From Akkermansia sp. (lineage in GTDB: Bacteria; Verrucomicrobiota; Verrucomicrobiia; Verrucomicrobiales; Akkermansiaceae): 63,818 nucleotides of DNA. The stretch is from positions 1-63,818 of the forward strand of contig JAUNER010000015.1 of assembly GCA_030525455.1 (NCBI GenBank). Direction: 5' to 3'. A program made the position numbers and the translations under genes. Position 1 is the stretch's first letter. Every line of letters starts with the position of its first letter. Shown here in pieces: positions 9,577 through 18,365 of the stretch. The notes beneath the pieces were generated by a model. That model was not told the DNA's origin and ran no database searches. It saw only the letters and a program-made list of their open reading frames with translations.

Positions 9577-9599
9577 GAAACAATTATATCGTTGTCAGC

Positions 9600-11246
9600 T
9601 TACTTCTTGGCCTGAGCTTTTTCAGCCTTGGCAATTTCAGCATCTAACTGAGCAGTAGCTGCTTCGTAAGCTTTTACAGCTTTGGCATCACCGGACTTAG
9701 CGGCATCATAGAGATTCCATAAGTCAAGCTTCTTCACAGCAGCCTTTTGGGCAGCGGTGTAAGCCTCAGCAGCGGCTTCAGCGGCAGCTTCATCAGCAGG
9801 AGCGGCCCAAGCATGCTTATAGCCCTTTACATCATTCCAGTGACCACGAGTAAAGTCAGGGAATGCAACGGAGCAGTTATTATTGTCCATTGATAAAGAA
9901 CCAAGTTCTGCTAAGCAGCACCATTCAGCCATGTCGTAAACGTCCATGTCTAATGGCAAACCATTCTGTAAGCAGTAAACCAGGCGAGCTTCCATAAAGA
10001 AGTCCATACCCCCGTGACCACCAATCTTGGCACCTAAGTCGCCATACTTCTTGATGATGGGGTGACGATAGGTTTCACGTAACTTCTTCATGTTTTCTTT
10101 GCTCATGAATGCGTGTGAATCCAAATCTTCCAAATCCGGAGCACCTTCAGCGGCCTTCATGTGGCTACTTTCAAGTACGAAGCCTTCAATCGGATACTTG
10201 TTAGCAAAACCACGAGTACCATTCAACTGGAATAAACGGTTATATGGCTGAGGATTCATCACATTGTGCTGAATTTCAACAACCTTACCATTTGCAGTAC
10301 GCATAAGAGTGGTGGTATGGTCACCATTGCGGAATTCCGGGCAGGGCTTACCTGTCTTTTTCTCAACCAATTCACGACCATGTACGGACTTGGTATCCAT
10401 TGCCACGAGGTTGACGAAACGGTCACCACGGTGGATGTTCATTACCTGAGCTACCGGACCTAACCCGTGAGTGGCATAAACGTCACCACGGTTTTCTTTG
10501 TTGTACTTCAAACGCCAGCTAAGTTTTTCCGGGTCTTTCTTTTCGTTGCACCAGTATTCACCCCAGAATGGGTCCAGATTATGGATATAAGCCCCTTTAG
10601 CATAGAGGACTTCACCAAAGATACCCTTCTGAGCCATATTAAGTGCGTCTAATTCAAACCAGTCATAACAGCAGTTTTCGAGAATCATGCAATGCTTACG
10701 AGTCTTTTCAGACAGGTTGACAAGGTCCCAGCACTGTTGCAAGTTCATAGCACTTGGTACTTCAATAGCAGTGTGCTTGCCGTTTTCCAAGGCACACTTA
10801 GCAACCGGGAAGTGATGATCCCAGTCTGTTGCGATGTAAACAAGGTCTATATCATCACGCTTGCAAAGTTCTTCATAGCCCTTTGCTCCGGAATAAATAG
10901 CAGCAGGAGCCAAACCTGCCTTACGCAAATCTTTCTGGCATTTTTCTGCACGTTCTTTCACATAGTCGCACAAAGCCACGATTTCTACACCGGGAATGTG
11001 AGTAAATCTGGCCACAGCATGTGGGCCACGCATCCCTAAACCGACAAATGCTACACGCACTGTCTTCATTTTCGGTGCGGTAAGACCTAATACGTGCTTC
11101 TGACCATCCGGACGTACAGGAGATTCTACAAGTAATGTCCCCTTATCCCATTTAGTTTTAAGGTCTGGGGATAATGATTGAGCCTGCAAATTGCTTACAG
11201 CAAAAAATGCAAAGCATGCCAACATCAGTGAGCGGGTTAACTTCAT
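9600..11246 (-). CDS. Secreted Gfo/Idh/MocA-fold protein, GH109-like
   Basis: 548 residues with a clear signal peptide (MKLTRSLMLACFAFFAVSNLQAQ). The NAD-binding motif GLGMRGPHAV follows at about 69-78, then the oxidoreductase-like C-terminal domain. The segments around MHRGD-like IHRGDR, FRNGDHTTTL and IQHNVMNPQPYNR resemble GH109 alpha-N-acetylgalactosaminidases, which use bound NAD+ to hydrolyse terminal alpha-GalNAc, as on mucin and blood-group A glycans. The C-terminus carries an Ala/Lys-rich helical tail of about 70 residues that the family does not need. Other Gfo/Idh/MocA proteins of this group are plain dehydrogenases, so substrate specificity is inferred. It stands alone, with a putative terminator downstream. 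Confidence 0.82.
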   Translation of the reverse strand: MKLTRSLMLACFAFFAVSNLQAQSLSPDLKTKWDKGTLLVESPVRPDGQKHVLGLTAPKMKTVRVAFVGLGMRGPHAVARFTHIPGVEIVALCDYVKERAEKCQKDLRKAGLAPAAIYSGAKGYEELCKRDDIDLVYIATDWDHHFPVAKCALENGKHTAIEVPSAMNLQQCWDLVNLSEKTRKHCMILENCCYDWFELDALNMAQKGIFGEVLYAKGAYIHNLDPFWGEYWCNEKKDPEKLSWRLKYNKENRGDVYATHGLGPVAQVMNIHRGDRFVNLVAMDTKSVHGRELVEKKTGKPCPEFRNGDHTTTLMRTANGKVVEIQHNVMNPQPYNRLFQLNGTRGFANKYPIEGFVLESSHMKAAEGAPDLEDLDSHAFMSKENMKKLRETYRHPIIKKYGDLGAKIGGHGGMDFFMEARLVYCLQNGLPLDMDVYDMAEWCCLAELGSLSMDNNNCSVAFPDFTRGHWNDVKGYKHAWAAPADEAAAEAAAEAYTAAQKAAVKKLDLWNLYDAAKSGDAKAVKAYEAATAQLDAEIAKAEKAQAKK

Positions 11247-11321
11247 ACGTGCATACTGTTTATCAAATTTACCTCTTCACGTCAATCTTATTCAGCCAAT
11301 ATACGGGAAAAAGTCGAGCTT

Positions 11322-12302
11322 TTATTCATCTGTTTCAGATGATTCATGGCTCCGCCCCCAGCGTCTGGCTAAAATTGCACAAACCATTAACTGTAATTGG
11401 TGAAAAATCATAACCGGTATCATGAGCTGACCAAGTGCAAAGCCTGCAAAAATCACATTCATCATCGGAATCCCGGTGGCTAGGCTTTTTTTGGAACCAC
11501 AAAAAACAATGGCCAACTGGTCTTCTCTCGAAAATCCAAGTTTTTTTGCCCCATAGTAAGTAATGACTAAAACTAAAAACAGCAAAACAGCACAAAAGCC
11601 CAGCACCTTTACCAGAGCTAATATAGGTAAACTAGACCACATTCCCTCATTCATTGCATGGCTAAATGCTGTATACACCACCAACCAAATGGTACTATGA
11701 TCCGTCCACGAGGTGATATGTTTATGATGAATGACCCAAGCTCCTATCCACCGCTGGGCAAACTGCCCAACCACAAAGGGGACTAATATAATCAAGCATA
11801 TATCTACAAAAGTAGAGAAGTCCACCCCGCCCCCTTGAGTAGACCAAACAAATCCCACTAATAATGGTGTAAGAAATACCCCTAATAAACTGGAAATTGA
11901 TGCCGAACAAATGGCGGCGGCTACATTCCCCTTGGCTATCGATGTAAAGGTGATACTCGACTGCACCGTGGAGGGAAGCATACACACATATAGCATCCCC
12001 AAACTCAACTCCTGCCCAAGTGCCAATTCCCAAAGCGGTCGAAATGCCAACCCCATGAGTGGAAATAACACAAATGTAGAGAGTGCTACTAGCCCCTGAA
12101 GTCGCCAATGCGTGATACCTTCCCAAATCGATTTCCTCGATAATCTCGCCCCGTAAAGAAAAAAGAGTAAAATAATAGCACTATCACTCAATAGGGAAAA
12201 AACCATATCCCATACCCCAACACAGGGCAATAATAATCCCAAACTAACACTAAGCAAAAGCCCAATGGTAAATCTATCAAGTTTGGGCAGGAATTTGGTC
12301 AT
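11322..12302 (-). CDS. SBF-like bile acid:sodium symporter family transporter
   Basis: 326 residues with about nine to ten hydrophobic helices and the layout of the SBF-like family, a relative of the BASS transporters. The conserved N-terminal pattern LLSVSLGLLLPC followed by FFLYGARLS is visible. Relatives move organic anions with sodium; the substrate here cannot be assigned. The C-terminus is charged and cytoplasmic. The start lies almost on the T-tract of the tyrS terminator, so transcription from tyrS is probably mostly stopped, and a promoter inside or just past that terminator, or read-through, would be needed. Confidence 0.8.
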   Translation of the reverse strand: MTKFLPKLDRFTIGLLLSVSLGLLLPCVGVWDMVFSLLSDSAIILLFFLYGARLSRKSIWEGITHWRLQGLVALSTFVLFPLMGLAFRPLWELALGQELSLGMLYVCMLPSTVQSSITFTSIAKGNVAAAICSASISSLLGVFLTPLLVGFVWSTQGGGVDFSTFVDICLIILVPFVVGQFAQRWIGAWVIHHKHITSWTDHSTIWLVVYTAFSHAMNEGMWSSLPILALVKVLGFCAVLLFLVLVITYYGAKKLGFSREDQLAIVFCGSKKSLATGIPMMNVIFAGFALGQLMIPVMIFHQLQLMVCAILARRWGRSHESSETDE

Positions 12303-12331
12303 AAAAATGAGGGCTGATTTTCACCAGCCCT
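12303..12331 (-). terminator. Terminator downstream of tyrS
   Basis: On the minus strand, stem AGGGCTG/CAGCCCT (12325-12331 with 12310-12316) and a short T-rich tail lie after the tyrS stop and directly before the next start codon. Confidence 0.7.
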
Positions 12332-12349
12332 TGATAAAGTTGAATTTAA

Positions 12350-13528
12350 TTACTTAAATCTTACTGCGTGTTTTTTACTCAATCGTAAGATAGATTCCGG
12401 CGTAAGTTCCAATACAGCGGCAGGGTCTGTGATTTTTACATCGTTGAGCTGAATTGCACCGGGCGTAAAGTGTTCTTTTCTCAAAATGCCGTTAGATTTT
12501 TTAATCTTAAACACATTTTCAAACAGATATGCCACGATTGTCAGGGCTGTCCCTTCGGGCAATGAGCTGATTTCCACTTCCGGCAACGCCGCAGAGGCTA
12601 AGTCTCTTTTAGAGAATCGTGTTTCCCAGTCGCTGCGAGCCGCATCTGCTGCTTCAGGGCTATGATAACGTGCTGTGATTTTCCATGCCAGTTGCTTCTT
12701 GGCTTCCATGGGATGCAGGGTTTCATCTCTCTTCTCGCCAAGCAATACTAAATAGTACCTATCCATTAGCTCGTCACTAGCACTCATCATCTTCCCAAAC
12801 ATCATGTCCGGGGCTTCGTCTACACCTACATAATTACCATAAGACTTGGACATCTTACGAACACCATCCAAGCCTTCAAGCAACGGCATAGTCATGGCGA
12901 TTTGTGGTAGCATCCCTTCTTCTTTCTGTAAGTCGCGACCTACCAGAATATTGAATAATTGGTCTGTACCGCCCAACTCAACATCAGAGCGAATTTCTAC
13001 AGAGTCCCAACCTTGCATGATGGGGTACTGTAATTCGTGGAGTCTAACTTCCTTACCACTTTCTACACGGTTTTTGAAATCTTCACGAGCCAACATTTGT
13101 TGCATCGTCACACGAGAGTTGAGCTTTAGCACATCTTCGTATGTCATCTTTCTAAACCAGTCGCCGTTATAAACAACTTCTGTCTTCTCTTTGTCAAGAA
13201 TCTTAAAGGCTTGCTTGGTATATGTTTCTGCATTGGCAAGCACTTCTTCGCGTGATAAAGGCGGTCGTGTTACAGAACGTCCGGTCGGGTCACCAATTGT
13301 TGCGGTAAAGTCTCCAATCAACAATATAGCCTGGTGCCCTAATTCCTGGAATTGACGTAATTTTTCAATCGCTACTGTATGTCCTAAGTGAATGTCCGGT
13401 GCTGTGGGGTCTACACCGAGTTTGACGCGTAACGGACGCCCTAATTTTAAGCGTTCTTTCAATTCATCACGACCGATGACTACGGCCGTCCCTGCCATCA
13501 AAATGTCTAATTGCTCGTCGATTGTCAT
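12350..13528 (-). CDS. tyrS: Tyrosyl-tRNA synthetase
   Basis: Class I aminoacyl-tRNA synthetase that charges tRNA-Tyr in the cytoplasm. The HIGH-type signature appears as HLGH and the KMSKS loop is intact (RKMSKSYGN). The C-terminal S4-type RNA-binding region (GILRKEHFTPGAIQLND) is present. It belongs to the TyrZ-like branch with an early GVDPTAPDIHLGH segment. The start at 13528 (MTIDEQ) is preferred; an upstream ATG at 13561 adds 11 residues outside the family alignment and the start choice is uncertain. Length is about 392 residues. Confidence 0.95.
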   Translation of the reverse strand: MTIDEQLDILMAGTAVVIGRDELKERLKLGRPLRVKLGVDPTAPDIHLGHTVAIEKLRQFQELGHQAILLIGDFTATIGDPTGRSVTRPPLSREEVLANAETYTKQAFKILDKEKTEVVYNGDWFRKMTYEDVLKLNSRVTMQQMLAREDFKNRVESGKEVRLHELQYPIMQGWDSVEIRSDVELGGTDQLFNILVGRDLQKEEGMLPQIAMTMPLLEGLDGVRKMSKSYGNYVGVDEAPDMMFGKMMSASDELMDRYYLVLLGEKRDETLHPMEAKKQLAWKITARYHSPEAADAARSDWETRFSKRDLASAALPEVEISSLPEGTALTIVAYLFENVFKIKKSNGILRKEHFTPGAIQLNDVKITDPAAVLELTPESILRLSKKHAVRFK

Positions 13529-13584
13529 GTGTTCGGAGCTATAGTTGCAGTTCCTTGCCACGTTTTCAAGCGTTTATCATGTTC

Positions 13585-13803
13585 TCACCACGGAATTATG
13601 CTTATCACCCATTCCCACCCTGCTTGCAAACAGTCTAACACCCATGCACCACCGGACCAAATAGTGTCAAATATCCCCAATATCCAATTCCAACCGGCGA
13701 CCACGCCATCTGCCATCCATTTAACCACCTCTACTAGCCACTTAAATATCTCGATGATGGTACAGATGATTATCACTTCAATAAGTCCCGGATGCATGAG
13801 CAT
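13585..13803 (-). CDS. Small Trp-rich membrane protein, hypothetical
   Basis: 72 residues, of which nine are Trp, with a hydrophobic N-terminal helix (LIEVIIICTIIEIFKWLV) and two more amphipathic to hydrophobic stretches. On the minus strand an AGAGGA sequence lies five to six bases before the ATG, a better ribosome-binding site than most genes here, which supports real translation. No family is recognised. It sits upstream of tyrS on the same strand with a gap of about 56 bp. Membrane insertion is inferred from composition. An opposite-strand frame (13511-13906) overlaps it and looks like its shadow. Confidence 0.5.
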   Translation of the reverse strand: MLMHPGLIEVIIICTIIEIFKWLVEVVKWMADGVVAGWNWILGIFDTIWSGGAWVLDCLQAGWEWVISIIPW

Positions 13804-13988
13804 ATTATCCTCTAAACTTAAAAAAAAATCAATGCTTTTCCTATCATATCACCTGCCTTGTTTGAGTTCTCCTATTTCTTCTCAATTCCATACATATTTA
13901 CCATAGATAGACATAAAGTAAAAAAATCGTGTACACAGGAATATTTTGACTCGACAAACCACATTTTTTCATGTTTGATAGTCACGGC

Positions 13989-14027
13989 GCATTCTAGCCC
14001 ACCGGATGAGCCGATGGGGCGAATGCT
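13989..14027 (+). other. Structured leader before the glycosyltransferase gene
   Basis: GCATTCTAGCCC near 13989 can pair with GGGGCGAATGC ending at 14026, with a small bulge. The loop contains a second short inverted repeat (CGG/CCG). It lies about 25 bases before the start codon, in the likely 5' leader. No known riboswitch family was recognised. The stretch from 13804 to 13988 is A+T-rich and shows no gene. Confidence 0.35.
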
Positions 14028-14050
14028 CTTCAATTAACTAAAATTTAGCA

Positions 14051-15349
14051 ATGAGTAGATTAAAAGTTCTGACCCTGGGTTGGGAATTCCCTCCCCTCGT
14101 TAATGGCGGCTTAGGCATCGCTTGCCTAGGTTTGTCTAAAGCATTGGCAAAAAAAGTAGACCTGCGTGTTATCGTTCCCAAAGCCGATCCGTCTGCACAA
14201 TTTGACGGCTTCCAATTAACAGGTCTTAACAATGTTTCCTATCAAGAAGTCGAGCAAGTTGACAAGCGTTACTCCTACGAGAGCTTCGCTATGGTAGAAC
14301 GTGCTCCTATTGATTTAGACCCATACACCACCATCGAAGGCAGTACCGGTACTGTTCGTTTCACTAAAGAAGGTCGTCTTACTTTTGCAAAGACCCACGA
14401 ATCCGACCTTCAGCTTTTCAAAACGAAAGAAGACCTCTATGCCGGCGACCTTGCTCTTAAGGTAATTCAGTTCTCCAAGATTGCCGTTAAGGTTGCTATG
14501 CAGCAGGATTTCGACGTTGTGCACGCCCACGACTGGATGACCTACTTAGCCGGTGTTGAAGTAAAGAGAGCCACAGGCAAGCCTTTGGTTGTTCACCTTC
14601 ATGCTTCTCAGTTTGACCGTGCCGGTGCTGATGCTCGTGGTTGGATCTACGACATCGAAAAATATGGTATGGAACAGGCTGATGCCGTTATTCCGGTAAG
14701 TAAGTATACAGGTACTATTGCCAGCGGTCACTATGCTATCGACCCTCATAAGATTTTCCCAATTCACAATGGTGCTGACCCGGTTGAAGTATTCAAGGGC
14801 AAAAAGAAATTCCCTGAAAAGCTCGTTCTTTTCCTTGGTCGCTTAACTGCTCAGAAAGGGCCTGAATTCTTCCTTCAGATTGCCGCTAAGGTTCTTGAAC
14901 AAACTCAGGATGTTCGTTTCGTAATGGCCGGTACAGGTGAAAAACTCCGCCAGCTCATTGAAACCGGAGCATTCCACGGTGTAGGTGATAAGTTCCACTT
15001 CACAGGCTTCCTTAATAAGGCAAAGGTAAATGAACTTCTTTCTATCACAGATATTTACTGTATGCCTTCCGTATCAGAACCATTCGGTTTATCCGCTCTT
15101 GAAGCTGCTCAGTTCAACATTCCTGCTGTTATTTCCAAGCAGTCCGGTGTGGCTGAAGTGATGAAGGGTGCCCTTAAGGCCGACTTCTGGGATGTAAATA
15201 AGATGGCAGAGCACATTGTAAACCTCAGCTCTGACCCTGAACTTTACAAGCGTGTGGCTGAAGAAAGTGCAGAAGACATCAAGGCTTCTACATGGGATGC
15301 TGCCGCAGATAAAGTCATCCGTGTTTATGAACATGTTTGCAATCGTTAA
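14051..15349 (+). CDS. Glycogen/starch-synthase-like glycosyltransferase
   Basis: 432 residues, two Rossmann domains of the GT-B fold. The N-terminal part has the starch-synthase catalytic signature (WEFPPLVNGGLGIAC, about 11-25, in place of KVGGL) and HAHDW (about 158-162). The C-terminal GT4-type domain has FLGRLTAQKGPEFF and PSVSEPFGLSALEAAQF with the retaining E-x7-E pattern. It is likely to transfer glucose from a nucleotide sugar onto an alpha-glucan. It is followed 32 bp later by a GH57 amylase, the same pairing seen in gut Bacteroidetes glycogen loci, which supports storage-polysaccharide metabolism. Start 14051 fits the family N-terminus. Confidence 0.88.
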   Translation: MSRLKVLTLGWEFPPLVNGGLGIACLGLSKALAKKVDLRVIVPKADPSAQFDGFQLTGLNNVSYQEVEQVDKRYSYESFAMVERAPIDLDPYTTIEGSTGTVRFTKEGRLTFAKTHESDLQLFKTKEDLYAGDLALKVIQFSKIAVKVAMQQDFDVVHAHDWMTYLAGVEVKRATGKPLVVHLHASQFDRAGADARGWIYDIEKYGMEQADAVIPVSKYTGTIASGHYAIDPHKIFPIHNGADPVEVFKGKKKFPEKLVLFLGRLTAQKGPEFFLQIAAKVLEQTQDVRFVMAGTGEKLRQLIETGAFHGVGDKFHFTGFLNKAKVNELLSITDIYCMPSVSEPFGLSALEAAQFNIPAVISKQSGVAEVMKGALKADFWDVNKMAEHIVNLSSDPELYKRVAEESAEDIKASTWDAAADKVIRVYEHVCNR

Positions 15350-15381
15350 TTCTATCATCAACCTCTAACATTTTCACAAAC

Positions 15382-16542
15382 ATGAGCAATATCTCCCTCA
15401 CTTTTATCGCCCATCAGCCAAACCGTCTGATTCATTACGATTTCTTCAAGATTGGCGAACACGCCTTCTATGAAGACGACAACATGAACGCACGTGTTTT
15501 AAGTACTGTTGCTGAACGCAGTTACTTCCCTGCTATCCGTTTGATGAAGCAACTCATTGAACTTACAGAAGGCAAGTTCCGTTTCGGTATAGCACTTAGT
15601 GGTGTGATTTTGGAACAGGCTATGTACCATCGCCCTGACCTTATCACAGCATATAAGGATTTAGCAGAAACAGGTTGCGTGGAATTCCTCGCCATGCCAT
15701 ACTATAATTCTCTTGCCTCTGTTTACTCTCAGCAGGAATTTGCTGAACAAATCCAAGAGCATTGCGAATTAATCGAAAAACTCTTCGACGTAAAGCCTCA
15801 GGTCCTTATCAACACCGGTATGCTTTACTCTAACGCCATAGCCGCTCAAGTAGAATCTCTTGGTCTCAAGGGTATCATCGCTGACGGTAACCCGGCTATG
15901 CTCAAGGGCTTCATGCCAAACGAAGTATTCCTAGCTCCTTGGGTTTACAATACCACCACGATTTTCCGTAACCGCGAGCTTTCTAACGACCTTGCTGTAT
16001 TACGTACAAATCCTGAATGGTCTGAATACCCATTGGCTCCGACCACATTTGCTGATTGGTTGACCAAGCAACCGGGTAGCGTTACTTCCATCTCTATGGA
16101 CTTTGAAACTCTTGGTGAACGTCAGTCTGACTCTACCGGGGTATTTGAATTCTGGCGTAATATGATTTTGGCTGCTGTTGAATACGGCAATCGCTTCATG
16201 ACTCCGTCTGAGGTTGTTTCAGAAATCAAGCCAATTGCTGTTTGCGATTGTCACCACGAAACTACTTGCTCTACTTTCGGCACCATGTCTCACTGGGTTG
16301 ACAACGTAATGCAGCAGGAAGCTATCAGCAAAATCTACAAGCTCGAAAAATCCGTTAAGGCCGCTAATAACAAAGACCTTACCCACGTATGGCGTAAGCT
16401 TCAAAGTGCTGACCACTTCCAGTACATGCAGAAGGAAAACTCCTTCACACCATACGCATCTGCTTTCGATGCTTACATTTACTACATGAATGCTTTGGCT
16501 GACCTCCAAATCCGCGTAAAACGTGAGTCCGGTGAAGCCTAA
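15382..16542 (+). CDS. GH57 family alpha-amylase-like glycosidase
   Basis: 386 residues from ATG 15382; the longer frame from 15337 would overlap the upstream gene and adds a non-family leader. It starts with the GH57 first motif FIAHQPNRL (HQP), followed by FFKIG and later FRFGIALSGVILEQ. MDFETLGERQ near residue 235 carries the acidic motif (DFE) typical of this GH57 subgroup. The length is short, like the Bacteroides single-domain members rather than archaeal amylopullulanases. It is probably cytoplasmic and acts on glycogen-like glucans made by the preceding glycosyltransferase. A bidirectional terminator lies downstream. Confidence 0.87.
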   Translation: MSNISLTFIAHQPNRLIHYDFFKIGEHAFYEDDNMNARVLSTVAERSYFPAIRLMKQLIELTEGKFRFGIALSGVILEQAMYHRPDLITAYKDLAETGCVEFLAMPYYNSLASVYSQQEFAEQIQEHCELIEKLFDVKPQVLINTGMLYSNAIAAQVESLGLKGIIADGNPAMLKGFMPNEVFLAPWVYNTTTIFRNRELSNDLAVLRTNPEWSEYPLAPTTFADWLTKQPGSVTSISMDFETLGERQSDSTGVFEFWRNMILAAVEYGNRFMTPSEVVSEIKPIAVCDCHHETTCSTFGTMSHWVDNVMQQEAISKIYKLEKSVKAANNKDLTHVWRKLQSADHFQYMQKENSFTPYASAFDAYIYYMNALADLQIRVKRESGEA

Positions 16543-16632
16543 GATTTCATACACATCATTATAAAGGTTTGCTCACATACCTTTTGTCAGCTCGTACAAA
16601 AAAATGTGAGCCCATCTCATAATCTACTCGCT

Positions 16633-16670
16633 AAAAAAAGGCGGTCATCTCTTTCGGGTGACCGCCTTTT
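16633..16670. terminator. Bidirectional terminator between GH57 and aldo/keto reductase genes
   Basis: AAAAGGCGGTCA and TGACCGCCTTTT form a 12-bp perfect stem around an 11-base loop between two convergent genes, with A-tract and T-tract on both sides. Confidence 0.9.
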
Positions 16671-16693
16671 CATTGTAGCAAATGTTTTTTGTT

Positions 16694-17668
16694 TTATACT
16701 AACTTTCTTAGCACTTGCATTAGTTCATCTTCAAGAGGTGCTTTCCCCGCTACAGAAGCACATTGTTCTAATTGTTCACAAGTACGGGCTCCAATTAGAA
16801 CGGAGCTGACTTCTGATTGCTGTAATAAATACCGCAATGAAAGTTCCGTTAAGGACAAACCGGCATCATCTGCTACTTGCTTCAAGCGAACGACACGTGC
16901 CATGTCTGCCTGAATTTTTTCTTCGTTCAAAAAGACAGATGTTTTGTCTGCTGCTCGTGAATTTTCTGGTATTTGAGCACACACATATTTCCCCGTAAGC
17001 ATCCCCTGGGCTAAGGGAGAAAAAGCAACACACCCTGCTCCTACTTGCTTTGTCGTTGGTAACACTTCTGCCTCACATTCCCGATTCAGCAAATTATATC
17101 GCACCTGGTGTAGTAAACAGGGCACTTTCTCTGCTCTGAGTATGGCACATGCCTGTTTAAGTATATCGGCAGGGTATTTTGACAGCCCTATATACAGAGC
17201 TTTGCCCGACCTAACAATATCTATGAGTGCTTGAAGTGTTTCTTCCAATGGCGTTTCGGGGTCTGGTCGATGGTGATAAAAAACATCAACATATTCCAAA
17301 TTCATTCTCCGTAAACTTTGATTGATACCGGCTATCAAATGTTTTCTACTCCCCCAATCTCCATATACACCCGGCCACATCAGATGGCCGGCCTTTGTCG
17401 AAATAAACATTTCATCTCGATGGCCCATAAATTCATTCTTCAACAAATACCCAAATGTTTCCTCAGCACTTCCGGGCGGTGGTCCATAGTTATCTGCTAA
17501 ATCAAAATGGCATATCCCTAAATCCATGGCTCGTCCAATCAGCTCCCTACACGTTTGTTTGTCGGACGCCACCCCAAAGTTATGCCATAAGCCAAGTGAT
17601 ACTTCCGGCAATAATACACCACTATTCCCACATCGCCTATATCTCATTCCTGTTCCCATGCCTCTCAT
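16694..17668 (-). CDS. Aldo/keto reductase, YghZ/MgrA-like
   Basis: TIM-barrel NADPH-dependent reductase of the YghZ group, which reduces L-glyceraldehyde 3-phosphate and methylglyoxal. The family order is seen: LGLWHNFG, HFDLADNYGPPPGSAEE with catalytic Tyr, STKAGHLMWPG with Lys, FYHHRPDP with His, and LIGARTCEQLE near the C-terminus. Several starts are possible (17749, 17668, 17659, 17647). The E. coli family N-terminus aligns from about 17647. The outermost ATG at 17749 lies exactly on the edge of a dispersed repeat and encodes a basic leader outside the family, so it is unlikely. 17668 has an AAGG eight bases upstream. Confidence 0.88.
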   Translation of the reverse strand: MRGMGTGMRYRRCGNSGVLLPEVSLGLWHNFGVASDKQTCRELIGRAMDLGICHFDLADNYGPPPGSAEETFGYLLKNEFMGHRDEMFISTKAGHLMWPGVYGDWGSRKHLIAGINQSLRRMNLEYVDVFYHHRPDPETPLEETLQALIDIVRSGKALYIGLSKYPADILKQACAILRAEKVPCLLHQVRYNLLNRECEAEVLPTTKQVGAGCVAFSPLAQGMLTGKYVCAQIPENSRAADKTSVFLNEEKIQADMARVVRLKQVADDAGLSLTELSLRYLLQQSEVSSVLIGARTCEQLEQCASVAGKAPLEDELMQVLRKLV

Positions 17669-17745
17669 TCTAATTGCCTTATTCTTTCCTGTAAAGCATG
17701 AATCCCCCCCTACTTCTTCTTGCTTTAATTTATGATTTTGCCGAC

Positions 17746-17822
17746 GCATTTAGAATGCTGATATTACTATCAACGTATTACATATTGATTATCAGTTGTC
17801 GATTTTCTTTTATACCCAAAAA
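17746..17822. repeat. 77-bp dispersed repeat, copy 1
   Basis: This segment matches 63742-63818 without gaps at roughly 88% identity (about nine differences counted by eye), in the same orientation. It begins with the short palindrome GCATTTAGAATGC and contains a dyad of ATCAACG/TATTGAT type. Copy 1 separates an aldo/keto reductase gene from the decayed end of a PEP-CTERM gene. Function is unknown: mobile-element end, recombination site or operator are all possible. Confidence 0.75.
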
Positions 17823-17856
17823 TCGGACATTTCGCGGCATAGAGATTCTCCACTCT

Positions 17857-18092
17857 GTGTGAAAAAATAACACACATCCTGGTTCTGACACTGATGTGCT
17901 TGCACAAGTCGGTCTTCGCGGTGTAAAATCTGATGCAACAAATTCTGTCATTATGTATCAGCCTAGAACTAATGTAGAAAAGACAGGCTGGACTCCAAAC
18001 ATCACACTGCAACTGCGGCTATCCCGGAACCCACCACAGCCACGCTTTCCATTCTTGCTTTGGCAGGTCTGGCTGCACGTCACCGTAAATAA
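17857..18092 (+). pseudogene. Remnant of a PEP-CTERM surface protein gene
   Basis: One frame (17859 onward) reads a plausible end-domain (DTDVLAQVGLRGVKSDATN then TGWTPNITLQL). A frameshift near 18014 is needed to reach the second frame, which reads AAIPEPTTATLSILALAG and ends LAARHRK before the stop at 18090-18092. That is the canonical PEP-CTERM sorting tail: PEP motif, hydrophobic helix, basic end. No start codon or N-terminal part exists; upstream is the dispersed repeat. It is best read as the 3' relic of a truncated, frameshifted gene. A sequencing error could explain the frameshift but not the missing N-terminus. Confidence 0.75.
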
Positions 18093-18365
18093 CTCAATTT
18101 TTCAATTTGTTAACAAAATCCACTACTTGCTTAAAGGGTAACGGCTCTTTTTTTAGCCTATTAATCTAATCATAAATACCACTTATCCCCTTTCCCTCAC
18201 CAGACCACTTGCCCCAAAAAAAGACCAGATATATATATACCATTAAAAATCTGTTATTTACAAAATCGAGATTCAAAATCATAAATTTCCCAGTTGAAAA
18301 GTCAGGATAAAATGATAAAAAAGTAATGTTCACAAGTTTGCTCTAACTTTAACCGAATCAGACAG
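18093..18365. other. A+T-rich intergenic region before the secreted esterase
   Basis: No gene is visible. The region is A+T-rich with several AT runs (for example ATATATATATA near 18229) and a T-tract after AACGGCTC near 18150 that may be the old terminator of the upstream relic. It must hold the promoter of the downstream gene, but no convincing -35/-10 pair could be chosen. Confidence 0.5.

Noticed and set aside
9363..9578. 71-residue ORF after the tRNA genes
   Set aside because: Begins inside the tRNA terminator and ends in the GH109 terminator; no family and no ribosome-binding site.
13511..13906. 131-residue plus-strand ORF before the glycosyltransferase
   Set aside because: Overlaps the tyrS start and the small membrane ORF on the other strand, with Ser/Thr/Pro-rich composition typical of a shadow.
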